The notes beneath the pieces were generated by a model. It worked only from the letters and a program-made list of their open reading frames with translations, ran no database searches and was not told the DNA's origin. Shown in pieces: positions 1 to 12,200 of a DNA stretch of 64,000 nucleotides (position 1 is its first letter; each line of letters opens with the position of its first letter). The stretch is taken from assembly GCA_024362935.1 (NCBI GenBank), contig JANCRA010000040.1:2542001-2606000 (forward strand), in the 5' to 3' direction. The position numbers and the translations under genes are program-made. The DNA comes from Setophaga petechia (lineage: Eukaryota; Chordata; Aves; Passeriformes; Parulidae).

Positions 1-75
1 ATGCTGCCATTTTAGGTGTCCTCATATTTTAATTTTCAAACAGCACAGGGGTCTCTTTGGCTTTGGAGCACATAC

Positions 76-220
76 CTTCTCCGAGTGCTTGAACTGGCGC
101 CAGTAGCTGTCGTACATGCGCTTGGTGGTTCTCTCTGGGTAGCAGGTCACTGTCTTTATGTAAACCTTCAGGCTGCGTTCAAGTAGCTGATTCACTTCTC
201 CATAATCGTAGTCATCATAC
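76..220 (-). CDS. SESN3: SESN3 coding exon 9 (end of residue 414 to 462, GATOR2-contact motif)
   Basis: The exon encodes [20 protein letters not shown] through [15 protein letters not shown]. The paired aspartates (416/417) correspond to the SESN2 residues needed for GATOR2 binding; Trp454 and Glu461 complete the leucine-pocket set. The acceptor is TTATGTAG|GTATGA and the donor AAG|GTATGT. The next exon should start VHVNLLL-like and holds the stop codon; it is beyond base 1. Confidence 0.96.
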
Positions 221-3200
221 CTACATAACACAAGCAATCATTCTGCTTGATATAACTTTCTAAAAACACTGTCTTTTGCAGCATCATGTTCTTAAGCCTG
301 GGAAATGGAACATTTATCATACATGACCAAAAACCATGAGTTAAGAGAGGATCTTAAAGGCTTAGTAGGATCATAGAATTTTAAAGCTGGAAAAGACCTT
401 TAACATCATCAAATCCAATGGTTAACCCTAAACCACAACCATATTCACCATTAAACCACGCACCCTATTCACCATTTTATGAACACTTCCAGGGATGTTT
501 CTTCTCCCACTTCTGTGGGCTGTTCAAATGCTTTACAAATCTTTCTGTGAAGAAATTTTCCCTAATATCCAAACTAAACCTCCCCTGGTGTTGCTTGAAG
601 CCATTTGTTCTCATCCTGTCACTTGCTACCTGGCAGAAGAGGCTGACCCCCACCTGGCTACAGTCTCCTCTCAGGTTGTTGTAGACAGTGATAAGGTGCC
701 CCCGAGCCTCCAGACTAAAGACCTCCAGCTCCCTCAGCTGCTCCTCTTAGGACTTGTGCTCCAGACCCTTCCCCAGCACCACTGCCCTCTCTGGACATGC
801 TCCAGCTCTTCTCAAAGTCCTTCCTGTAGTGAAGGACCCAAAGCTGAGCACAGGATTGGAGCTGTGGCCTCAGCAGTGCTGGGTACAGGGGGACGGTCAC
901 TGCCCTGATCCTGCTGGCCACACCCTGGCTGATCCAGGCCAGGATGCCACCGGCCTTCTGGGCCACCTGGGCACACCCTGGATCATGTTCAGCTGCTGTT
1001 GTCCAGCACCCCCAGCAGCACTGAGCAGCTTCCCAGCCACTGCCCCCAGCTGTAGTGCTGCCTGGGGTTGTTGTGACCCAAGTGCAGGAGGCAGCACTTG
1101 GCATCACTGAACCTCATACAATTGGCCTTAGCTCACTGATCCAGCCTATCCAGAGCCCTCTGTAGGGCCTTCCTAGCTCCTTCCAGCAAATCAACACTCC
1201 TCCCCAGCTGGGTGTTGTCTGTGAACTTGCTTAGGGATGTTGTTTTTCCTAAATGAAGCATACAGGCTGGCTTCAGTGAAGACATTTCTGTAATGACTTC
1301 CATGAGGATGCACATTTCCATCCTGACTAATTTTCTGCACTGGAAGGAGAAATTATACTGATATGCCAGCAAAACCACTCTAACTTCCAGACAGAGGCAC
1401 CATCTCCACTTTAAACACCCAACCTAAAATGATGCTTAACACATGGTTTACTTTTCTGTTTACATAGTTTTACCATGTATTCCTAAGCCAGGGAATTTTT
1501 GTCCATACCTGATTCCATACATACAGTGGACATAGTTAAATAAAGCTCTTCTTAGTGTAGTTGTATCAACATCTTCATGTGTTGCCATAGTGTTATATGT
1601 GAGGTTATACACCATCCGAAACTTCTCATCCAGGAGATGCCCAATATCAGAATAAAGCCTGTTTACAAGGGAAAAGCCATGATTTTCCCAAGTATAGTCC
1701 TGCAGGAAGAGAAGAAAATACATTAAGGCACAAATGAAGTGAACTCCTTATGCCATCTTTTCTACAACTCAACAGTTTTTGTTGTCTGATAGTTATGACT
1801 TTATTCTCTTCCAAAAGTTTGCATTTTGAATCCTTCATCCACATCACCTGCTCCATTTACCCAGAATTCCTGGCAATGAGTATCACACTGTGACACCCCA
1901 ACCCTGGATATCATTAGCCTATAGGCGAAAAAATCCCAAGCTTCTCCTGAAGCGCTTAGGGAATCTTCTGCTTTTCCACTCTGACCAGTATCATTCCATG
2001 TGGGATTGGCTTTTAAGTTTAAAAACTTGCTCCTCTTGGAGGCTTTGGTGCTTAGCTCCAAACAGAGAAGGAGTCTACTTCCAGCGAGGATGCACAATCA
2101 TTTGGTAAAGTACTGAACCATCTCTAAAAAACTGATAAAATCCAGGCTGCTTTGGTCTTAGACAACCACCTGGATTGCAAGATACTGAACCATCTCTAAA
2201 AAACTGATAAAATCCAGGCTGCTTTGGTCTTAGACAACCACCTGGATTGCAAGATACAAGACTGCCTCCTTATATGAGCAACGGGGAATCTTTGCAGAGT
2301 GGTGGCACAGCAGGAAGAACCATCCTGCTCCAGAGCAGGGAGCAAGGGCGCTACGCACAGCTGTCACACGGAAAGTAAGAGTGTGCCCACATCCTTGTCG
2401 AGTGCTCTATCATCCCATCACTGATGGCATCTTTATAACTGAGGGCATCATCTCCATGTCCTTCCTGTTTCTGGCTGTTTTCCAAAGGTACTGCCAGGCC
2501 AGGGTCCTCACCTGGGCACCTTGAAGCGTGTGCACTGTCCTGTCCCCCGAGTAGGACAGCAGGGAAGAGCAGAATAGTGCTCTGTTGCCTCATGGAGGCA
2601 TCAATAAAACATCTAAAACATGTCACACTATCACGTTTGGCCTCTGGCTGCCAGCACAAAAGATTATAAGGCTTGTGAGAAATATGCCATACCCATACAG
2701 CCCTGGAAAGGTGTCCAGGACATCACAAAAACCTCTGAGAGCCAAAAGACCCAGAGAGGAGAAAGTGCCGTTGACTAATAACAATTGATCCCTATTATCA
2801 GTGAAACCTCCCACCCAAAAACAAGCTTAAAGACATTCTGCTGTGTATAGAATACCTTTTGTCTATTAATAAATTTAAAACCATAGAGACAAAGGCAATT
2901 TTGGTTTTTCAGAGTAAGGATTAGACTTATTGCAGGTGTCTGGGATGCTTAAAATTTAAAATATCATTAATAGCAGAAAATATGGGAGGCTGTGGGTATA
3001 TACATCCAGCTGCTAAGAGTAGGACATAATAAAGTTAAATTATCAAGGTGACTCCTTTGAATGTAAGCCAGAAACTGTCCTGTTTATTTAAGAGCAGAGA
3101 TGTTTCAGTTCCAATTTCAGCTTCTTTGGAGCTTTTTTCCAAGGGAGCCTGCTGCTCCTAAAGTAGTTAGGCAGATTGTTTGATATACAGGCACTGACTA

Positions 3201-6200
3201 TGCCTTATTCTTTTTGGCAGTAATAACCTACTTCAGGCTCATATAAAGACCACAGAATAAATTATCCAGTTCAGCAGAGACTGCTATAAAGTTAAATACA
3301 TTTCCTGAGAACGATTGTGGATTCTTTATTTTAAAATCTCAGATACATCTTCTGACCATGGAGTTTTCCTGCACCCACTGTCATTTTAATTGAAGTTCTC
3401 TGATTTGGTTGAAGATTCCTTCCATTGCTTTCCATTTACTTCTAGACTGCTTATGAATGTGCTCTGTAAGATAGAACTGAACTACCCAGAATGTCCCTCC
3501 TGTTACACATAATACGAACCTCATGATTCTGGTCATGGCAAAGGATGTCAGTATATAAGGCAATCTACACATAAAATGTATATTCTGTTCTTCCAACAGC
3601 ACAGAGAAATACGTATTAAAATACTGCAAAAACTTCAGCAATCATATTTCAGAATTCCTTTTCTTCCATGGCATTCCAAGTCCAGAGATTTGGTGCACAT
3701 ACGAGAACAATATGCCCCAAATCACTCTCACAGACCTGTATGTATCCAGGTATTGAAAGCCATTGGACAGACAGTACTTGGTAAAGTGACAGGAATAAAA
3801 AGTTGCTCCAGTGGATTTTTTTTTTTAATAGCTGAAGGGATGGGAAAGAAATTCTTGCTTTTCTACCTTTCCCTTTTATTTCAGATATGCTTTACAGTTT
3901 TCAAACAATAATACTGGTAATAACTGAAGTAAGGTGGAAAGCCAAGTACTGCCTTGCCAGAGATTGACAAATAGTGAAAGACTCCATCTCAGGGAGATTT
4001 ATGCAAGGTTGTGAGTTATTTAATGAACCAGGACAAGAAAAGGAGCATGCAACCAACTACCCCACTATAATCACTTTATGCTCTGTAGTGAGATATACAA
4101 ACATTCTTTGAGTTGAATGTGCTTTTAAGAGATGGTACCTGAGCTCTGAATGTTGGCAGATGGTCTTCTCCTCGCCTTGCAAAGTCTTTGTACCCAAACC
4201 CAGGATCTTCAACATAACGGGAGACATCTGTAGAAACTATTTCATCATCAAATGCTGGGAATAAAACAGCAAAATGTTTTGCTTTAGGCAAGAACATGAG
4301 TTAATGCCGACTTCCAACTACCACTCTACTCCAGGACTAGAGGACAACTTTAGAAGTTATGCAAAGGAGAAGAGTGATACAAAGGAAAGAAACATTTCAA
4401 TCCTCATATGCTTATATTGGATACACTACTTTCATTGAGCCCATTAAATGTCAGCCTATATCAGACATTTAATGTACTTCTACAAAAAGAGAAGAGAAGG
4501 GCTATACTTCTGTCTGGAGGTTTCCTTTCCTCTCTGTTGACTTCTGAGGGAGGCTAATTATCTTAAGTCAGGAAGATGAACATCATTAGCAAAGTCACTA
4601 TGTTAGCATAAGAAACAAAATAATGTATCCTTGACAGCAGGATTGTTGTACTGATTAGCCTTTGTGTCAGGAATCACACTGGCTCTGTCTGTAAGCTGGA
4701 GTATGAGCACCAGACAGCAACACAACACTCCACTGGTAAATAATCAGCTGAAGACTATATGAAAGCAAAGAGCTATACAGCACATCAGGGTGAAATTCTG
4801 CCAGAAGCTGTAGTAACTAAGCATATTCAAAGAGCTCCAAAACATATCACTAAGCACATGCAGGTTCTCTATCAGGAGTCAGTCTTTCCCTCCCGAATAA
4901 ACAGGTGGCTTGATTGTGTAACTACCTCTGCAGAAGTTGACTACTACATAGCTGACTGCATTTGACCCTGATGTTAAAATCATGGCTTGCTTCCACATGC
5001 ATTGGTAGAACAGTTGCCATATGTCCACTGTTAGCACCTTGAAAAGTCTGTTAGTCTAAGAATTGCAGAAGTGCTTTATCTCCTCTTTGCCTCATTAAAC
5101 AATCAAAACATAACTGTGTAGGAAGAAGCTTGGACAACAGCTCCTACAGTAAATTCTCAGCAAAAAATAAAAAAACCTGTACACATACACTCCTCTGCCC
5201 TGACAAGGACTGCATTTCCTGAAAGGGTAAAGGCCCAACACACACAGACTCCTTAACTGAAATCAGCAAATGGTAAAGAGGAAAGAAAGTCAACAAAACT
5301 ATCAGCAATCCTACTCAAAACCCCCTTCTGTTTTGAATGACCCCTTTTCCTTAAACACCTGAAGTTGCACAGCCTCATGGAAGTCCTGATTTGATAATGA
5401 AACTGCAGTAAGTGTCCATTTAACTGCACTGCTAATACTGCCTGACCAAAGGAAACTACAGCAGGAATTTACAATGTCCATTTCAAAAAATCCAGCTTGA
5501 TGTTGCTGGATGTATCTTCTTTCACAGATTTTTCCATGTTCCTGGAGAGCCACAGAACAATCTCCCTGCTGATCCTCAGTACATTCTTCCTCCCTTTCTG
5601 CTCTTTGCACAAACCCATTGATTCTTTCAAACACATTTGGTCTGAAGCTGTGGAGACCTAAATTCACTAAGAACAGTGCAGCAAAATGAAGAATTTTAGT
5701 GGTCACTTTTTAAAAAGACACAAGCAATCATCTTCAAGTAGCTTCTACTATGAGGAAATAGCTATAGATTCTGATTGTCTTAATAATCTTTCTTCCAACA
5801 CTTTCTTGGGGGAAAAAACACCTTTCTGTCTGTATGGAGCAGCCTTCATTCAGTAGCTTGTTAGAGATGAAGACCTCCAGAGCATATGAAGAATATGGGA
5901 AAAGAAGGTTTCAGCTCAAAATTTGGAAAATCATTTGAGAATAAAAAAATGTTATCAATCTCTATCACAAGATAGGCAGTGGAACAGCACAGCAGTATGA
6001 TCACTCGGAGCAGCAAATTGGTAATGTTCTTTCCAGGTGGGCAGTAAATGGAAAAGTAGTTGAGTCTCATCGTCTAATTCCTAAACTAAATGCTGTATCT
6101 GAAAGTTTCTTATGAGTGTCATTGAAGTTCTAAGCTCCACAGAACTTACACCTGTGAAATAACACTGAATATTTATTACTAATTTATTAATTAGAATTAA

Positions 6201-9200
6201 TTATTAATTATTAATTACAATTTATAAAGTAATTGTTTTTATTATACGGAACATATAAAGAAAAATGTACACCCTACTTTTTAAGGAAGCCTACAGGCCT
6301 TTTTTCCCCTTAATACACAAAAGCTAAATTCAAGTAGCAGAAAGGATATTTGCCAATCAAGAAATCCTAAGATGATGAAGCAAAAGGTAAGACCACCCTT
6401 ACTACACACCTCCTACATGAAGAGCCAGAATAAAGAAATGGACAGAAAAAGTTTCAGCCACTGAACTAGCCTCAAGCATTTATTTCTGAAAAAGCACACA
6501 TGAAATTGAACTGGAAAAGCCCAAATACCTCCACTAATTACTAGCAGACTCTCCTTCTTCTCCTTCTCAAAGCGAGTTGCCATTTCTTCCTGAGAGGCTT
6601 CTTCATCCTCTTTATCTTCCTGTAGTCTCTTCATCCTTTCCATCAGGGCCTCCAGCTCACTTAAAGAATCTGCAATCTGTAAAAAACACCATGACATTCT
6701 GCAAAATTAGAAGACAGACAATCTGTGTCATCTTTGATTTCATGCTTGACAGTAAACGTTCTCAAAACCAGCCAGCAGCAGCAAACACAAAAACTCAAGC
6801 CAGAATACATTTTGCCACATAGATCATAGACAAACAGCTTTCACACAGCAGGGAGACAGGAGCTGGGAAGTGTTAATGTGGCCTGCTGCAGTAATTTACT
6901 GCAGTGGGATTAACAGTGAAGAGGTGGTGTTTGAGTGTGGAAACCACAGTCACTCATATTCCACCACAAAGACAGCTCAGGAAAATCCATCTGCGTGCCC
7001 TACGTCTCCCATAAACAACGTTTCATACTAAGGGAACTATATTCAGTCCATTGGCAATGGAAAATATGCTTCTGAAGAGATGCAGTGCAGCACTGCCTTA
7101 CAGAAACACAACCTGAGATGGCAAATCAGTATTTTTCTTTCATTATGTGTAACCAAAACAGCCACTTTTCCTTACTTTTGCGAGGAAAAGAGACCTCTTT
7201 TTAACAGAAATGCGTCAAAATTTTGGGTGCCCTGTCCTATAATTCTGATTCTTTATAAGATAAATTATTTTGTTTTTCTTTTCCATCTTTTTGAGTCTGT
7301 TCTTTTGCCCATAGTTACAATTCTAGCAGACTCCTCACTGCTTAGCAATAAGCGCAGTCAGCAGCAACACTCTGCCCACTACAAATGGGGAATAAAGGAC
7401 CTCCATGGCATGAGCTGGCATGTTTTACAGCCCAGAAATTTAATACACAGTGATTGAACTGAGTGATGACATGCTTACATTCTACCAGTAATTGTAAAAA
7501 TTGTATCTAGCAACCCTGCTCATAATCCTGATTTTCCATCAAAGGCAATGAGGCTAATTCATCTGTCGGCATTAATTCAAGGGCATGTCTTCAAAAGCAT
7601 TCTAGAGCACCTTCCAGGAAAAAATGTCCAGTTAATTAACTGGTAATCAAATTAATCAAGTTAATTAACTTAGTAATCAAAGTTCTCTGTTGATTCAAGA
7701 CGGGAATGCCAGCATGAAGAATTAAGTAATTTTATTTCAGACATTTCCTCCCATCTACATGGAAGTGTTTCAAACTGTTTCGTGACTGTAGGCCTTGAAG
7801 TAAAAATAATAATTATTATTATTATTACTACTACTACCACTACTACTACTTGTATTTTTTTTCCATCTTTCTTTTCACTCCTTATTTTAGGAACATGGAT
7901 GGAACAATGCACCAGTTGATGCCACACTGTCTAAAGAAACTGGGACTTTGAGTTTTCTGCTGAAAGCAAAGTTTGAGTCTTGCCCGATGGGTGGTGAGAT
8001 TAACTATCAAAATCATACTGCTCTGACTGCCATCCACTGTTACAGGGTGGTTTTCAACAGATTACAGTGGAAATTGCCAGAGTGTATGTAAGAATTGCTG
8101 GACTTAAGCATTCCTGTTAAGTAGACAAAAAGAAATTTCAAACTAAAATTTAAACAGGACAGAATGGAAGTAAGTTTTCTAATGCAAAACAGAGGCGAGC
8201 AAAAGAATTTTCTTGCAACACTAACCCCGAAGTTGCTACTTGTGATGGAAGCATTTTCTATGTTGTTGTCATTGGCAAGATCACAGACACAGAAGTTGTT
8301 GACTGCAATAAGTCTGACTCCATTGGATGTATCCGGATCTCTCTCTGGATTAATGCCACTACCAAACACAAAACTTGCTAAGGCATGATAATGGGCCAAC
8401 AGGACAACAGCATGAACCAGTTCAGGAAGAGACCAATTATTTTCCCCGGTCTTGACAAGTTTCTGAAATGAGAATAAAAAAAGTGTAAATATAAAATTTC
8501 TTTAGGCCCCCAGATTTTCTATAAAACACTAAACATTTCAAAAAGGGATCAATTCTTTCTTCCAATAATACCATATTCCCCTTGCACACAAACTCTTATG
8601 GGATAAAAAAAGAGACACCTAATATATTACTTCTTTTCTTTTGGGCTATTTTAGCCAATGCTATTCCTCAAAAGAAAATCTTACTGGCTTTCTCACACAG
8701 GAGAATCAGCTTGTTTGGTGCACTAGTACTTCCCTGAACTTTTTAACTCAGGGTAATGAAGCCTAACTAGGCAGAGTTCTGCCTGTAGTTCCAAGCCTAC
8801 CTTGCACAGTTCTAGGCAGTTCTTTTCAACAGACATTTACTGGTATTTACAGGGCATGACTGAAAAGGTACCTGGATGTGCTCTTTTGTGATCAGCCAGG
8901 GCCGGTGTGCAAGAAGTTTGTTTATTTCGTTCAGGTTTTTCAGTCTTTGGGGAATGTATTCTAAACCATTCAACCACTCTGCAATCCCACCAGTCTTCAG
9001 AAACTCATCAACGTGCATATTTATTAGGTAGGAACACTGATGTCTGGCAGCAGCCTGGAATAATTAAACACAGAGGCAACAGTGCAGCACATTAGCATGT
9101 GATCTGGTTTTGCTGTGGGTGAGAGACAGGTTAATAACACAAAACAAAAGTACAGTGTCATTCCAAAAGGCCTTGTGCAAATGCATTTCAATGCACTTCT

Positions 9201-12200
9201 ATACAATATGGAGGATTCTCCAACAAAAATATATTTGATTACTCTGGATTGCAAAATATAATTTTGGTTGGAAGTGATCACTAGAAGAGAACCCTCACAG
9301 AGCTGACTTAGAACTTGTTGCTTGGAACCTTGTCCAGACAAGATCTTCACCCTTGGAGATCACAGAACCTTTCTTGGTTCCTGCTGCAATGTCTCAACAT
9401 CCTCAGAGAGAGAATTGTTTTCCTAGTGTCCCTCCGGATTTTCTTGTGACTTGAGTCCACTGCATCTCACCCTACTGCTGCACAGTGATGTGGGCATGTG
9501 AGAGGAGCATCACTGTGGGAAACAGGGCATGATGTAGGTTGGCAATTCTCCCCTCTCACTGAAAACCTTCTGGCTAGGCATGCTTTACTGTGATTAAAAT
9601 CTACAACAAAAATTCAACCTCTGTTAAAATACCACCCTAATTTCTCCTTTCTAAATTCTTCCTACTTTTGTTCTTTTTTTAAATACAGAAGTCAGAGTTG
9701 CAGGAGAGGAGGCACAGCCTGCTGGTACATACCATGATAGCAATGTAGTGCCTGTAGGGCAAAGGAAGGGGCCCATCCATGCGCAGCATGTAGAACTGGC
9801 TGCGGAGGAAGGACTCCAGGTACTGCGTGTGGATGCTCATGACCTGGGTGATGTTATCCAGGCGACCAGACGTAGAATATTCTTCCACAAGAAGATTAGT
9901 ACGTTCATCCAAACCATTTGCTTGCATAACCTTGAAAATAAGATGGAGAAATGTTAACAGAGGGAGAGATTTTCTCTAGTTTTAGCCTTTGGGAGAAACA
10001 CACTGCGGTAAGAAAGGTTTATCTGTGTCCAGACTTAAAGACAATGATGGAGTTCTGGATGTATATTTGCAAAACCTACATGCCTGCATGAATGCAAATA
10101 CACACACACAGATCCTGCTTGTATACTGGGAACTGAAGAGTACTTTACACTGAACCTCTGTTATTTTTTCATACATTTCTAAAAGCCCAAAGCCATTTTT
10201 CTATACATCTTGAAACAGAGGAAGTCACAGATGCTGAAATCAAACCTGTACAGGGAGCTGAATGTAAGAGCTAAATGGAAAGTAAATTCTTTATGGAAGA
10301 CAACCTGTTTAGACACACACCACCTGAGTGCTCAGCCCTAAAATCAATTTCAAAATTAATGGAGAGGAACTGGATTATGTAACAAAATTACAGAAAAAGC
10401 CTGGCAATCTACCCCTTCTGTGCTTGTATAATTGAAGAGGAGATCAAATGCTAATTTGTCCATAACATTCAGGTATTATTTAGAATAGGAATTAAATGCT
10501 TTCTTTAAACAAAACCTGTTCTTTAATTATTCCAACCAATCCAAACCTTGGGCACAAGATGAAATGAAACAGCAGAAGAGTAAGTAGCTCTTGCATTGCA
10601 AGCCCTGACACAGTATGAGTGCTATTACTCAGTGTTTATCACCAGGAACAGCCATTCTCAACATGTTCACCACTGAAGTTACAAGCACAAGACTAGAAAA
10701 CCCAGTATTTATTCCGACACTGTGCAGTAATAAACCAGCTAGCTTACTATTGCAAACACCATTAAATGAGAATATATTTCAGCTGTTTTACTGCACATGA
10801 AGGTGGAAAGTGCCCAAAACCAAGAAGCACAATGTTTTTGCTGAAATATTCTATCTAAATATGTTTTCTTCTTTATGATGGGCAGATCTTATATAGAAGT
10901 CACATGCAAAGAAACAAAACAACATATTACATCTTCATTTCTCACCACTGTACTTTCCTGGTTTAATTTGTGGGCCCAGAAAGAAAGGGAAGAAGCAGCT
11001 ACACAGTTAGGCAGCTCCATCTTTTTTACATGTGTATCTTCCCTGTGGCAGCTTTTCTGTGTCTTATACCCAAACTGATGCCTTCTCAGTGGTCCTTAAT
11101 AATGTTTTTACCATCAGAATTTTATTCACACATTAGAGATCATTTATCTTCCTGTATATACCTCACTCCACTCCTAGGAGTCCCCCTTATTCTTCAGCAA
11201 GTGTATCTCCCATGTATTTAAGAGATTCTTGTCTCATTTAGTGGTTTCTTGGGGAAATAATATTTTTTGTGTCTCTAGTAAGGTTTCTAATCTTCTCCAG
11301 CTTGTCAGGAATTTTTCTTGTAACAGTGCAAGTTATAGAAAGAAATTCTGCTGACAGAATCAAAATATAATCCTGTAGGACTGTGCTGTTGCTATGTTAG
11401 GCATAGCAATATGCCATATGATTATTTCTAAGCTTTATCTCCATCTCTATTACTATCCTCTTCATACTGTGCATATACTTCCTCCTGATTTATTTCCATC
11501 CACAGACATTTTTTTTTTAAATTCTGCTTTCAAAGCCTTGTGGCATGTTAATAGGAACCTTTACAATTAAGTCATTATTCTCTGTCCATATTTTTTCCAT
11601 TGCAACAATAAAGCAGCCTTTAACACCAGCAGTGTTATTATCACTTCAGTGTGTTACTGTTCTGTCACTAAACCCTCTCTATTCACTGTACTACTTCATG
11701 ACAAGGAATGAGGGAGAAAGGCAGTCGTTTGTTCAACAAACCACAGTCGGCATTTGTCATGGTAGAAATCTCCAGTCTGAAATCCACTCCTTCCTTTCAA
11801 CCATAAATTCTCTCAAGAGCCACAGCTATAGTCTAAGGAGTGAATATTTGCAGGTTCTCTCAAACTGAAGGTCAGGCACTGCTCTGAGAGCTACATAATC
11901 ATGCTGCTGCAATACTGGACAGGCCTCCCTTCAGGTCTGGCATTACAAAAAATGTGTTAACACCTGCCCGAGAGGAGCAGGGCTGTCACACATGGCTGTT
12001 GCTGGGAAAGCTGTCAACAGAAAAGATGTCAAACAGTACCACTTGTGTGAAAGGATGGGGTGGGTCTTACCCACTGGAACCTGCTTCAGAGACACCACTG
12101 CTTTTGCTTTCAAGGGAGCTCATTCAGGTACCATGGAACAAGCAGGGTCAAAGAACCATCCTTCAGTGTCATTATTTTCAGAACTATCACCCAAGCCCAG

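Larger units (their letters stand above)
6677..8225 (-). other. SESN3: SESN3 intron 5
   Basis: This 1.5 kb intron carries an imperfect 29-bp tandem repeat at 7631-7689 and a trinucleotide microsatellite at 7806-7851. Nothing else is recognised. Confidence 0.9.

Noticed and set aside
754..1110. Open frames on both strands in 715-1110
   Set aside because: They fall inside the CR1 relic, are not the reverse-transcriptase frame, and are products of its GC-rich 3' region.
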